Assembly: GCA_934402155.1 (NCBI GenBank)
Contig: CAKRTP010000038.1
Coordinates: 1-15,626 of the forward strand
Reading direction: 5' to 3'
From: an uncultured Blautia sp.
GTDB lineage: Bacteria; Bacillota; Clostridia; Lachnospirales; Lachnospiraceae
Length of the DNA stretch: 15,626 nucleotides
Shown here: positions 1 through 8,130 of the stretch, piece by piece
How the letters are laid out: the number at the start of each line of letters is the position of its first letter
Numbering within the stretch: position 1 is the stretch's first letter
Made by a program: the position numbers and the translations under genes
The notes under the pieces: generated by a model
Database searches by the model: none
The model's input: only the letters and a program-made list of their open reading frames with translations
Told to the model about the DNA's origin: nothing

Positions 1-1032
1 AAGCTTTTGGAAGTCAGAGATCTCCAGGTTTCTTTCTTCACTCCGGCAGGAGAAGTAAAAGCAGTAAATGGAATCAGCTATGATTTGAATTATAATGAAG
101 TAATGGGTGTTGTAGGTGAGTCCGGATCCGGAAAAAGTGTGGAAGCTTATTCGATCATCGGTCTCTTACAGAATCCAGGTAAAGTAATTGGTGGATCCAT
201 TACTTTTGAAGGCCAGGATGTGCTGGCCAAGACTCCGGCAGAGATGGTCAACTTCAGAGGAAGTGAAGTAGCTATGATCTTCCAGAATCCTATGACCTGT
301 CTGAACCCGGTATATACGATCGGAAACCAGCTGGTTGAGGCATTAAAGGCTCATGATAAGAACATCTCTAAAGAAGATGCTCAGAAACGTGCCATGGCAA
401 TGCTTGAGGAAGTAGGCATCAACAATGTTGAAAAACGTATGAAACAGTATCCTCATGAGCTTTCAGGTGGTATGCGCCAGCGTGTTATGATCGCAATGGG
501 ACTGATCTGTCATCCGAAACTTCTGATCGCAGATGAACCGACGACTGCGCTTGATGTAACTATTCAGGCACAGATCCTTGAACTGATGAAAAAACTTCAG
601 AAGACAAATCAGATGGGTATTATTTTCATCACACATAACCTTGGCGTTGTGGCAGAGATCTGTGATAAAGTATCTGTTATGTATGCAGGTAAGATGGTAG
701 AGCAGGGACCGGTCGATGATATTTTCTATGCACCGGGCCATCCTTATACCAGAGGTCTTCTTCGCTCCATGCCGCGAGTGGATGCGGAAAGCTACGAACG
801 ACTGATCCCGATCGAGGGAACTCCGGTAGATATGCTGAACCCGCCGGAAGGATGTCCTTTTGCACCTCGTTGTGAAAGCGCAATGAAGATCTGTCTGCAG
901 AAGATGCCGCCATATGTGGAACTGGGTGACAATCACAGAGCAGCATGCTGGCTGTGTGTACAGGATCAGATAAAAGCACAGAAGGCAGCAGACAAAAATA
1001 ATGAAAAAACGGAGGCAGGCAGCCATGAGTGA
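1..1032 (+). CDS. oppD: Oligopeptide ABC transporter ATP-binding protein OppD (5' end cut off)
   Basis: One of the two ATPases that power import of short peptides through the OppBC channel, on the cytoplasmic membrane face. The frame is open from base 1, and the first possible start in the window is a TTG at 7 that lacks a visible ribosome site, so the true start probably lies just upstream. Counting from base 7: Walker A GESGSGKS at 37-44, Q-loop Gln93, signature LSGGMRQR at 152-159, Walker B LLIADE at 172-177 with catalytic Glu177, switch His210. The C-terminal OppD/DppD domain (about 240-315) carries the family's cysteine motif (CPFAPRC, then two more Cys), which in some relatives binds a 4Fe-4S cluster. 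The stop overlaps oppF by 8 bases, so translation is probably coupled. The permease genes are presumably upstream. DppD is the main alternative name. Confidence 0.93.
   Translation, partial: KLLEVRDLQVSFFTPAGEVKAVNGISYDLNYNEVMGVVGESGSGKSVEAYSIIGLLQNPGKVIGGSITFEGQDVLAKTPAEMVNFRGSEVAMIFQNPMTCLNPVYTIGNQLVEALKAHDKNISKEDAQKRAMAMLEEVGINNVEKRMKQYPHELSGGMRQRVMIAMGLICHPKLLIADEPTTALDVTIQAQILELMKKLQKTNQMGIIFITHNLGVVAEICDKVSVMYAGKMVEQGPVDDIFYAPGHPYTRGLLRSMPRVDAESYERLIPIEGTPVDMLNPPEGCPFAPRCESAMKICLQKMPPYVELGDNHRAACWLCVQDQIKAQKAADKNNEKTEAGSHE
1011..1015 (+). promoter_or_regulatory. Ribosome binding site deciding the oppF start
   Basis: GGAGG lies 9 bases before the ATG at 1025 and inside the end of oppD. 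An in-frame ATG at 1001 would add eight residues but has no comparable site, so 1025 is the preferred start. Confidence 0.75.
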
Positions 1033-2062
1033 GAAGAATGATACTCTTGTTCAGGTTGAACACCTGAAAAAATATTTCCCGATCAAAGGTGTCAAGGGAC
1101 CGGGAGTGCAGGCTGTGGAAGATATCTCCATTGAGATCAAAAGAGGAGAGACTCTTGGTCTGGTAGGAGAATCCGGTTGTGGAAAAACAACCTTTGGCCG
1201 TACAGTATTACAGTTATACAATCCTACTTCCGGAAAGATCATTTATAATGGAGAGACAATTTTTGAGGGACAGGACCCATGGAAAAGAGATGAGAACGGA
1301 ATTCTTCATCCGGTAAAAGTTCCGAAAGCCAAACAGGTGAATATGCTTCCTTACCGTCGTAAGATGCAGATTATCTTCCAGGATCCATCGGCAAGTCTTG
1401 ACCCACGAATGACAGTTGGTGAGATTATTGGCGAGGCACTGGATATCCATAAGATATGTGCCAGCAAAAAAGACAGAACAGATCGTATCAAAGAACTGCT
1501 TGGTCATGTAGGTCTGAATACAGAGCATGCGAACCGTTATCCTCATGAGTTCTCCGGCGGACAGCAGCAGCGTGTTGGTATTGCACGTGCGCTCGCAGTT
1601 AATCCGGAATTCATTGTATGTGACGAGCCAATTTCCGCGCTGGACGTTTCCATCCAGTCTCAGGTTGTAAATATGCTGGAAGATATGCAGCATGAGATGG
1701 GTCTGACCTATCTGTTTATTGCTCATGATCTTTCCGTTGTCAGACACATTTCTCATCGTATTGGTGTTATGTATCTGGGTACAATGGTTGAGCTTGCAGA
1801 GAGCTATGAGCTGAACCGTAACCCGCTGCATCCGTACACCAAGACATTACTTTCCGCAGTTCCGGTACCGGATCCGGAGGTAAGCAGAAGCAGACAGCGA
1901 ATTGTACTGGAAGGAGATATTCCGTCTCCAATGAATCCGCCAAGCGGCTGTCGATTCCATACACGTTGTCCATATGCTACTGAGAAGTGTAAACAGGTCG
2001 TACCTACGTTCAAAGAATATGACAAGGGTCACTGGGTGGCATGTCATCTGCTTGAACAGTAA
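1025..2062 (+). CDS. oppF: Oligopeptide ABC transporter ATP-binding protein OppF
   Basis: Second ATPase of the peptide importer, expected to pair with OppD under the OppBC permease. 345 residues from the ATG at 1025. Walker [10 protein letters not shown] at 48-56, Q-loop Gln119, signature FSGGQQQR at 176-183, Walker B FIVCDE at 196-201 with Glu201, switch His234, and the C-terminal oligopeptide domain with Cys309, Cys315, Cys322 and Cys340 as a possible Fe-S ligand set. Residues about 80-108, between Walker A and the Q-loop, form a hydrophilic insertion that makes this stretch about 20 residues longer than in classical OppF (comparison from memory). It overlaps oppD by 8 bases and is followed 75 bases later by oppA, as expected for one operon. 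Confidence 0.93.
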   Translation: MSEKNDTLVQVEHLKKYFPIKGVKGPGVQAVEDISIEIKRGETLGLVGESGCGKTTFGRTVLQLYNPTSGKIIYNGETIFEGQDPWKRDENGILHPVKVPKAKQVNMLPYRRKMQIIFQDPSASLDPRMTVGEIIGEALDIHKICASKKDRTDRIKELLGHVGLNTEHANRYPHEFSGGQQQRVGIARALAVNPEFIVCDEPISALDVSIQSQVVNMLEDMQHEMGLTYLFIAHDLSVVRHISHRIGVMYLGTMVELAESYELNRNPLHPYTKTLLSAVPVPDPEVSRSRQRIVLEGDIPSPMNPPSGCRFHTRCPYATEKCKQVVPTFKEYDKGHWVACHLLEQ

Positions 2063-2091
2063 AGGTGTTAAATATTATTAATTCAAGATAT

Positions 2092-2105
2092 ACAGGACTC
2101 CCTGT
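2092..2105 (+). other. Small hairpin between oppF and oppA
   Basis: ACAGG and CCTGT can form a 5-bp stem with a 4-base loop, followed by TTTATC. It is too weak to call a terminator. It could be an RNA end-stabilising or attenuating element that lets oppA be expressed at a different level from oppDF. No promoter was recognised in this 75-base gap. Confidence 0.25.
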
Positions 2106-2137
2106 TTATCAATAAAAAAGAAAAGGAGAGAGGATAT

Positions 2138-3847
2138 ATGAAGAAGAAAGTCTTATCTATCCTGTTAGCTGCAACATGTACAGTATCTATGTTTGCGAGC
2201 GCAACTATCGTAAGTGCAGCTGAGAACGAAGCAACAGAGGAAACCGCAAGCACTGGTGATTTTAATATCACAGTAAACCTGGCTTCTGAGCCTCAGACAA
2301 TGGATCCGACACTGAATACTACCAGTGATGGCAGTAACATGGCTAACCATCTGTTTGAAGGTCTGATGAAATGGGAAGACAGTGGAGCAGAAGTAAATGG
2401 CAGTGACGGTACTGCTCACAGTGCTCAGCTGGCTCCAGGACAGGCAGAAAGCTACGAAAAAACAGAGAATGAAGACGGAACTGTAACTTATACCTTCAAA
2501 CTTCGTGATGGAATCAAATGGTCTGACGGTAAAGATGTAACAGCCGGTGATTTTGAATATTCATGGAAACGTCTTGTAGATCCTGCAACAGCAGCTGATT
2601 ACAGCTACATGCTGGACTGTGTTGTTAACGCTAACGAGATCATCGCTGGCGAAAAAGACGCATCTGAACTGGCTGTTAAAGCAGTTGATGACAAAACATT
2701 CGAAGTAACTCTCGTTAATGATCTGCCATATTTTGAAGAACTGTGTGCTTTCCCGGCTATGATGCCAGTACGTCAGGATGTTATCGAATCAGCTGGTGAT
2801 AACTGGACATTTGATGTTTCAACATACATCTCTAATGGCGCATACAAAATGAAAGAGTGGACACATAACTCTCAGATCGTAGTAGAAAAAAATGAAAACT
2901 ACTATGATTACGAGAAACTTGGACCGGAAACAATCACATTCAAGCTGATGGATAACCAGAACGCTATGCTTTCCGGATTCAACTCCGGCGAACTTGATTT
3001 CATCGAGGATGTTCCGCAGGCAGAGATCGCTAACCTGATCGCTTCCGGTGATATGAAGATCGTAGACTATATCGGAACATACTATGTATGCTTCCAGACT
3101 CAGAAAGCACCATTCGATGACCCGAGAGTTCGTAAAGCATTCTCTCTTGCAATCGATCGTACTTATATCGTAAATCAGGTTACACAGTCCGGACAGGTTG
3201 AAGCTGGCGGATTTGTACCGGCTGGTGTTTACGATGCTGAGGGAGCAACCGGAGATGACTTCCGTACAGTTGGTGGAGATTACTACAAACCTACAGATGC
3301 TGACTATGAAGCAAACTGTGAAGAGGCAAGAGCACTTCTTGCTGAGGCAGGATATGAAAACGGAGAAGGCTTCCCGGTTGTAGAATATCTCTATAACACA
3401 AGTGATGCTCACAAAGCTGTAGCAGAAGCTCTTCAGTATATGTGGGAAGAAGAACTTGGCGTAAAGGTTACTCTGAATAACCAGGAATGGGCAGCATTCC
3501 TTCAGACACGTAAGGATGGAGATTACTCTATCGCACGTAACGGATGGATCGCTGACTACAACGACCCGATTTCCTTCCTTGATATGTGGATGACTGGCGG
3601 CGGAAACAACGACGCTCAGTACGAAAATGAAGAGTATGATTCTCTTATCAAAGAAGCAAAAACTACAACAGATGTCAAAGAACGTATGGAACTGCTTCAT
3701 AAAGCTGAGGATAAGATCATCGGTGAAGACAACGCTTTAGCTCCGCTGTACTTCTATACTCAGAAATACATGCTTGCAGATGGTATCGAAGGTCTCTATT
3801 ATTGTCCACTTGGATATTTCTTCTTCGGATATACCCATCAGGCATAA
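2138..3847 (+). CDS. oppA: Oligopeptide-binding protein OppA (SBP family 5)
   Basis: Extracytoplasmic peptide-binding protein that delivers peptides to the OppBCDF importer. 569 residues, a normal size for the family. AAGGAG (2123-2128) lies 9 bases before the ATG. The N-terminus has a KKK n-region, a hydrophobic stretch (5-25) and a signal peptidase I type site (VSA before Ala28), followed by an acidic, Thr-rich linker. The SBP_bac_5 fold is recognisable from SEPQTMDPTLN at about 50-60, the FKLRDGIKWSDGKDVTAGDF region, and DPRVRKAFSLAIDR in the second half. Only one Cys (Cys14) lies near the N-terminus, and its context (AAT before C) does not fit the lipobox rule, so lipid anchoring is not supported by the sequence. 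The gene closes the opp operon and is followed by an intrinsic terminator. Peptide specificity cannot be read from the sequence. Confidence 0.93.
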   Translation: MKKKVLSILLAATCTVSMFASATIVSAAENEATEETASTGDFNITVNLASEPQTMDPTLNTTSDGSNMANHLFEGLMKWEDSGAEVNGSDGTAHSAQLAPGQAESYEKTENEDGTVTYTFKLRDGIKWSDGKDVTAGDFEYSWKRLVDPATAADYSYMLDCVVNANEIIAGEKDASELAVKAVDDKTFEVTLVNDLPYFEELCAFPAMMPVRQDVIESAGDNWTFDVSTYISNGAYKMKEWTHNSQIVVEKNENYYDYEKLGPETITFKLMDNQNAMLSGFNSGELDFIEDVPQAEIANLIASGDMKIVDYIGTYYVCFQTQKAPFDDPRVRKAFSLAIDRTYIVNQVTQSGQVEAGGFVPAGVYDAEGATGDDFRTVGGDYYKPTDADYEANCEEARALLAEAGYENGEGFPVVEYLYNTSDAHKAVAEALQYMWEEELGVKVTLNNQEWAAFLQTRKDGDYSIARNGWIADYNDPISFLDMWMTGGGNNDAQYENEEYDSLIKEAKTTTDVKERMELLHKAEDKIIGEDNALAPLYFYTQKYMLADGIEGLYYCPLGYFFFGYTHQA

Positions 3848-3865
3848 GATTATCTTATAAAGATA

Positions 3866-3896
3866 CGGCCCGGATATAGTGTCCGGGCTGTTTTTC
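3866..3896 (+). terminator. Intrinsic terminator after oppA
   Basis: A 9-bp stem (3866-3874 with 3882-3890, one G-T pair, core GCCCGGA/TCCGGGC) with a 7-base loop is followed by TTTTTC. A smaller AT hairpin (TATCTT/AAGATA, 3851-3865) sits directly before it. It ends the opp transcript, but pepT starts only 25 bases after the T-run. Confidence 0.88.
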
Positions 3897-3920
3897 TTGA
3901 AGAACTAAGGAGATTGTGAT

Positions 3921-5132
3921 ATGAAAGCCTATGAACGCTTTTTGAAATATGTAACTGTCTGGACTTCAAGTGATGAAGACAGTACAACGGTTCCAACTAC
4001 CAAAAGACAGCTGGATCTGGGAAATCTTCTCGTTGAGGAGATGAATGAACTTGGTCTTTCCGATGTTAAAATTGATGAATATGGTTATGTTTATGGATAT
4101 CTTCCGGCCACAGAAGGAATGGAAGAGGTACCGGCCCTCGCTCTGATCGCCCATATGGATACTGCTCCGGATTATAGTGGATGTGGTGTAAAGCCACAGA
4201 TCATCCCGGATTATAACGGAGAAGATGTGGCACTGGGAACTTCCGGGAAAGTGCTTTCTGTCAGAGATTTTCCACGATTAAAAACATATAAGGGAAGAAC
4301 ACTGATCACAACAGATGGAACTACACTTCTGGGTGCAGATGATAAAGCAGGAATTGCAGAAATCCTTACAGTCGCAGAAGAACTGATCAGAGATAAAATA
4401 CCTCATGGAAAGATCTGTATTGCATTTACACCGGATGAAGAAGTTGGCGGCGGTGCAGATTATCTGAAGTTACCGGAATTTGGTGCAGTTTATGGTTACA
4501 CTCTCGATGGCAGCTATGAAGGTGAGATACAGTTCGAAAACTTTAATGCTGCCGGAGCTGAAGTGACCATTCATGGCGTCAATGTTCATCCGGGAAGCGC
4601 AAAAGACATTATGAAAAATGCGCAGACTATTGCCATGGAACTTCATGGAATGCTGCCAAAAGATGCATGTCCGGAGAAAACAGAGGGATATGAGGGTTTT
4701 TATCATCTGACTGATTTTAATGGAACTGTAGAGCAGGCTGTGATGAAATATATTATCCGGGATTTTGATCCGGTATTATTTGAGGAAAAGCAGGAAAAAC
4801 TTCGTCAGGCTGTGGCACAGATCAATACAGTATACGGTGAGGGAACGGCTGAACTTAAGCTCGAAGAATCCTATCGTAATATGAGAGAAAAGATCGAGCC
4901 ATGTATGCAGCTGATTGATTTTGCAAGGGAAGCTTGTAAAGAAGCAGGTGTAGAACCAGATGTTGCTCCGATCCGTGGCGGTACAGATGGCGCCCGTCTG
5001 AGTTTCAGAGGACTGCCTTGCCCGAATCTCGGTACCGGCGGGGATGGCTTCCATGGTCCGTTTGAACATATAACAGTGGAGGGTATGGATCAGTCTGTTG
5101 AAATCGTCAAAAACATTATCAAAAAAATGTGA
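3921..5132 (+). CDS. pepT: Peptidase T (tripeptide aminopeptidase)
   Basis: Cytoplasmic zinc aminopeptidase of family M20B that releases the N-terminal residue from tripeptides. 403 residues, close to the usual length of just over 400. The metal and catalytic residues are all visible: His78 and Asp80 (HMD), bridging Asp140 (GADDKAG), general base Glu173 and ligand Glu174 (PDEEVGGG), Asp196 (TLDG), and His378 (GFHGP). The RGGTDGARLS substrate-side motif is at 352-361. AAGGAG (3907-3912) lies 8 bases before the ATG. The gene follows oppA and its terminator with no recognisable promoter between, so it probably receives readthrough from the opp operon; uptake of peptides and their hydrolysis would then be linked. 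Confidence 0.95.
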   Translation: MKAYERFLKYVTVWTSSDEDSTTVPTTKRQLDLGNLLVEEMNELGLSDVKIDEYGYVYGYLPATEGMEEVPALALIAHMDTAPDYSGCGVKPQIIPDYNGEDVALGTSGKVLSVRDFPRLKTYKGRTLITTDGTTLLGADDKAGIAEILTVAEELIRDKIPHGKICIAFTPDEEVGGGADYLKLPEFGAVYGYTLDGSYEGEIQFENFNAAGAEVTIHGVNVHPGSAKDIMKNAQTIAMELHGMLPKDACPEKTEGYEGFYHLTDFNGTVEQAVMKYIIRDFDPVLFEEKQEKLRQAVAQINTVYGEGTAELKLEESYRNMREKIEPCMQLIDFAREACKEAGVEPDVAPIRGGTDGARLSFRGLPCPNLGTGGDGFHGPFEHITVEGMDQSVEIVKNIIKKM

Positions 5133-5149
5133 TGCTTTTGTGATAACAC

Positions 5150-5178
5150 TTTACAGTAGAAGAGAATTCATGTATAAT
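5150..5178 (+). promoter_or_regulatory. Sigma-A promoter of the GntR-family gene
   Basis: TTTACA (5150-5155), 17-base spacer, TATAAT (5173-5178). Transcription would begin near 5185, about 85 bases before the chosen start codon, leaving an untranslated leader. It lies just past the pepT stop, where no terminator was seen. Confidence 0.8.
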
Positions 5179-5270
5179 GTTCTGTGGTAAAGTGATAAAG
5201 TAACAGATAACTGAAGATGCACTGTCAGTCCATGCAGGTGCATTACAGCTATGATATAGCAGGGAGACAT

Positions 5271-5960
5271 ATGAGCGAATTATTGTACAAAACATTAAGA
5301 GAGAGTGTAGTGAATGCTATTCGGGCCAAGATCATGAATCATCAGATCCGTCCGGGTGAGCGGATTGTGGAACTGGAACTGGCACAGGAATTTCATACAA
5401 GCAGAGGTCCGATCCGTGAAGCACTGCGTCAGCTGGAGATTGAGGGGATTGTAGAATATACCAGAAATGTGGGATGCTCCGTGCGTAATTTTTCCGTTAA
5501 GGATTCTTATGAAGTATATCTTCTTCGTACCAATTATGAAATAGTCAGCATACGTCTGCTGAATGGAAAGGTACCTGAGGATACGATCAGGAATATGGAA
5601 AACATTCTGGAACATATGAAAAGTATTCCTGTAAATGAATTTGACCGTGTGTTTGAATATGACAACCAGTTTCATGAACAACTGGTACTGATGTCAAAAC
5701 TTCCGCGGCTTGAGAAGGCATGGAAAGAACTGTATTACAGCAATCTGCTGGCAGGATATAATTTACTGACAGAAAAAGAAAAAATACTGGAACGACAGTA
5801 TGATAATCACATTGCCATCCTGGAGGCCTGTAAAGAAGGAGACTGTGACAAAATCTGTCGGGAAGTAAAAAAACATTATTGGACAACCATTTTTCGTATG
5901 CTGCAGGATCAGAAGATTGAAGAGTCTGATCTGAAAGATACATGGATGATGGCAATATAA
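5271..5960 (+). CDS. GntR family transcription regulator, FadR/FCD subfamily
   Basis: DNA-binding regulator with an N-terminal winged helix-turn-helix (about residues 6-72; recognition region TSRGPIREALRQLEIEGIV) and an all-helical FCD effector domain (about 78-212). Asp131, His135, His180 and His202 fit the metal-binding set seen in many FCD domains, which sense small carboxylates. The start at 5271 (229 residues) gives the usual GntR beginning (MSELLYKTLRESVV) and has AGGGAG 4 bases before it. A longer frame from 5217 adds 18 residues rich in Cys/His/Tyr and has no ribosome site. The gene has its own promoter. Its target and ligand cannot be told; pepT upstream and the glycosylase downstream give no clear metabolic hint. 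Confidence 0.88.
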   Translation: MSELLYKTLRESVVNAIRAKIMNHQIRPGERIVELELAQEFHTSRGPIREALRQLEIEGIVEYTRNVGCSVRNFSVKDSYEVYLLRTNYEIVSIRLLNGKVPEDTIRNMENILEHMKSIPVNEFDRVFEYDNQFHEQLVLMSKLPRLEKAWKELYYSNLLAGYNLLTEKEKILERQYDNHIAILEACKEGDCDKICREVKKHYWTTIFRMLQDQKIEESDLKDTWMMAI

Positions 5961-5981
5961 TATAAGCAGTGGTTTTTTGAA

Positions 5982-6030
5982 AAAGAAGCTGTTGACAGGT
6001 TAGATGATAACGTGTCAGCGGCTTCTTTGT
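5982..6030 (+). terminator. Probable terminator after the GntR-family gene
   Basis: A 16-bp stem (5982-5997 with 6013-6028, two G-T pairs) with a 15-base loop. The run after it is short (CTTCTTTGTTTA, partly inside the stem), so it may be a leaky terminator. On the other strand the hairpin is followed by CTTTTTC, so it could also act in reverse. Confidence 0.6.
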
Positions 6031-6139
6031 TTATGGAAACTGCAGAAAATATGTGATATACTTTTTCTGAAAAAACAGTGAAAATGGTACGGTCAGTCAT
6101 CGTTTGATAAAATAAAATGGAAGAAAAGGGGATAGCAGC

Positions 6140-6622
6140 ATGGAACATACAATAAATCCTGTCTATGATGAGAAATCCAGGATTTTGATACTTGGAAGTT
6201 TTCCTTCCGTGAAGTCCAGGGAGCAGAAATTTTTTTATGGTCATAAGCAGAATCGATTCTGGAAAGTAATTTCGGGAATCCTTGGCTGTGAAGTACCGCA
6301 GACAGTTGAGGAGAAGAAGCAAATGCTTCTGGAACATCATATTGCAGTGTGGGATGTAATACAGAGCTGCGAGATTGAAGGTTCTTCAGATGCCAGTATC
6401 CGTGATGTAATACCAAATGATCTGTCGGAGATTCTGAAAACCGCTGATATTCAGGCAATTTATACAAATGGCGGCAAGGCATATGAATTATATCAGAAAT
6501 ATATTTATCCTGTAGACGGGATCGAAGCACATAAGCTTCCATCGACCAGTCCTGCCAATGCCGGGTATTCTCTGGAAAGGCTGCAAGAAGCCTGGAGGCA
6601 GATTGGTGAATATATCAGGTAG
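6140..6622 (+). CDS. DNA-deoxyinosine glycosylase (uracil-DNA glycosylase superfamily, HDG type)
   Basis: Small (160 residues) base-excision repair enzyme expected to remove hypoxanthine, and perhaps other deaminated bases, from DNA. It has the superfamily's two active-site loops: LGSFPS at 18-23 and LPSTSPAN at 133-140, plus the family block FYGHKQNRFW at 32-41. Asn38 in that block matches the position of the Asn reported as important in a characterised hypoxanthine-DNA glycosylase (from memory). GGGG (6128-6131) lies 8 bases before the ATG. The promoter is not clear; TAAAAT at 6108-6113 is a possible -10 without a good -35. A mismatch-specific uracil glycosylase activity is the alternative, since sequence alone does not settle the substrate. 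Confidence 0.82.
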   Translation: MEHTINPVYDEKSRILILGSFPSVKSREQKFFYGHKQNRFWKVISGILGCEVPQTVEEKKQMLLEHHIAVWDVIQSCEIEGSSDASIRDVIPNDLSEILKTADIQAIYTNGGKAYELYQKYIYPVDGIEAHKLPSTSPANAGYSLERLQEAWRQIGEYIR

Positions 6623-6660
6623 CCTATAGGTCATATTTTTAAAAATAATCCAAAAACGGG

Positions 6661-6689
6661 TTTACGAAAATAAAAAATCGGTATATAAT
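6661..6689 (+). promoter_or_regulatory. Sigma-A promoter of the MATE transporter gene
   Basis: TTTACG (6661-6666), 17-base spacer, TATAAT (6684-6689), 35 bases before the start codon. It shows the pump can be transcribed separately from the glycosylase upstream. A 14-bp AT palindrome (TATTTTTAAAAATA, 6634-6647) lies just upstream and could be a weak terminator or AT-rich upstream element. Confidence 0.78.
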
Positions 6690-6723
6690 ATGCAATCGAT
6701 TAAAAAAACAGGAGTGTGTAGAA

Positions 6724-8085
6724 ATGAAATCAGCACAGAATGATATGACAGCCGGAAACCCGATGAAGATTATTTTGGGCTTTACTATGCCGATTTTTAT
6801 CGGTAATGTATTTCAGCAGTTTTACAATATGGCAGATGCAGTGATCGTAGGCAAGTTTGTAGGAAACAAAGCACTTGCTGCAGTGGGAAGCACAGGAACG
6901 ATCATGTTTCTGATTTATGGATTTGTTGTGGGAATGACGGCAGGTTTTACAGTTCTTACAGCACAGAAATTCGGAGCCGGTGATATGAAGGGAATGCGTA
7001 AGACAGTGGCAGGAGCCGGAATTCTTTCTCTTCTGATAGGAATTCTTCTGACAGTGTTGTTTATGGCATTTATGAAACCGCTTTTGATTCTTATGAATAC
7101 TCCGGAAGATATTTTTGCTGATGCATATGCTTACATTATGATCGTCAGTGGTGGAATCCTGGCACAGATGCTTTATAACCTCTTGTCCAGTATCTTAAGA
7201 GCACTTGGAAACAGTAAGCTTCCATTACTGTTTCTTGTGATCAGTGCACTGCTGAACATTGTTCTGGATCTGGTATTTATCGTTGGATTTGGAATGGGAG
7301 CAAAGGGTGCTGCGGTTGCAACTGTGATCGCACAGGGAGTTTCCGGCATACTCTGTTTGCTTTATATCATAGCCAAGATTCCGATACTTCATCTGCATCG
7401 CGAAGATCTGGAGGTGGGAAGCACAATTTATTATAATCAGCTGCGTATCGGTCTTCCGATGGCGCTTCAGTATTCGATCACAGCAATTGGAACCATGATG
7501 GTACAGTCTTCGTTAAATATTCTCGGATCGACGCTGGTCGCAGCCTACACTGCGGCAGGAAAGATCGAACAGGTTGTAACTCAGGCGTATGTGGCAATGG
7601 GAACAACGATGGCAACCTATGCTGCCCAGAATATGGGAGCCGGTTCAGTAAAACGTATCCGTGAAGGATTTAAGGCATGTACGATTATTGGTGTAATTTA
7701 TTCGTTTGCTGCGGCTGGTTTTATTATGACAGCAGGTAAATATATGACGTATCTTTTTGTATCAGAGGATGTAGAGGTTATCATGAGTTCTGTGGATATT
7801 TATCTGAAATGCATTGGGATTTTCTTCATTCCGCTTGCAGTGGTAAATATTTACCGAAATGGTATTCAGGGACTGGGATATGGACTTCTTCCAATGATGG
7901 CAGGTGTTGCGGAGCTGATCGGACGAGGAGTTGTGGCAGTGATTGCCGGTGCAAAGAGAAGCTATACAGGTGTCTGTATGGCTGGCCCGGCAGCATGGGT
8001 ACTTGCAGGCGGCCTTCTGATCGCCATGTATTATTTTATCATGAACGTAAATATGAAAAAGATTTTCGGTACAAATGGAAAATAA
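6724..8085 (+). CDS. MATE family multidrug/metabolite efflux transporter
   Basis: Integral membrane antiporter, 453 residues, the usual size for 12 membrane segments in two homologous halves. Family hallmarks: N-terminal MTAGNPMKII, the Q-x-FYNMADAVIVGKFVG stretch (about 35-47) ending segment 1, AALAAVG-type start of segment 2, and the second-half copy around MALQYSITAIGTMMVQSSLN and GKIEQVVTQAYVAMGTTMAT. AGGAG (6710-6714) lies 9 bases before the ATG. It has its own promoter and ends at a strong terminator. The substrate is unknown; the family exports cationic drugs, dyes or metabolites using Na+ or H+. The gene is monocistronic and no dedicated regulator is adjacent, although the GntR gene is about 0.8 kb upstream. 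Confidence 0.93.
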   Translation: MKSAQNDMTAGNPMKIILGFTMPIFIGNVFQQFYNMADAVIVGKFVGNKALAAVGSTGTIMFLIYGFVVGMTAGFTVLTAQKFGAGDMKGMRKTVAGAGILSLLIGILLTVLFMAFMKPLLILMNTPEDIFADAYAYIMIVSGGILAQMLYNLLSSILRALGNSKLPLLFLVISALLNIVLDLVFIVGFGMGAKGAAVATVIAQGVSGILCLLYIIAKIPILHLHREDLEVGSTIYYNQLRIGLPMALQYSITAIGTMMVQSSLNILGSTLVAAYTAAGKIEQVVTQAYVAMGTTMATYAAQNMGAGSVKRIREGFKACTIIGVIYSFAAAGFIMTAGKYMTYLFVSEDVEVIMSSVDIYLKCIGIFFIPLAVVNIYRNGIQGLGYGLLPMMAGVAELIGRGVVAVIAGAKRSYTGVCMAGPAAWVLAGGLLIAMYYFIMNVNMKKIFGTNGK

Positions 8086-8090
8086 AAAAC

Positions 8091-8130
8091 CAGGACAGTC
8101 TATAGTCAAGGGCTGTCCTGATTTTTTTTT
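8091..8130. terminator. Bidirectional terminator between the MATE and Mrr-like genes
   Basis: An 8-bp stem CAGGACAG/CTGTCCTG (8091-8098 with 8113-8120), a 14-base loop, then A and nine T on the + strand. On the - strand the same stem is followed by GTTTTTTATTTT. It serves both convergent genes. The stop codon of the - strand gene (8106-8108) lies in the loop and its last codons form one arm. Confidence 0.9.

Noticed and set aside
2819..3700. 293-codon open frame antisense to oppA
   Set aside because: A shadow of oppA codon bias, rich in Cys, Phe and Ser, with no motif.
5217..5270. Longer GntR start adding 18 residues
   Set aside because: It has no ribosome site, and the added residues do not look like the start of a GntR winged helix; 5271 fits better.
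6102..6118. GTTTGATAAAATAAAAT before the glycosylase as a second FabT-like box
   Set aside because: Only one half-site is present; the TCAAA half is missing. It is more likely a plain AT-rich -10 region.
6634..6647. TATTTTTAAAAATA palindrome as an operator
   Set aside because: A simple A/T run that is expected by chance in AT-rich intergenic DNA; no supporting second copy.
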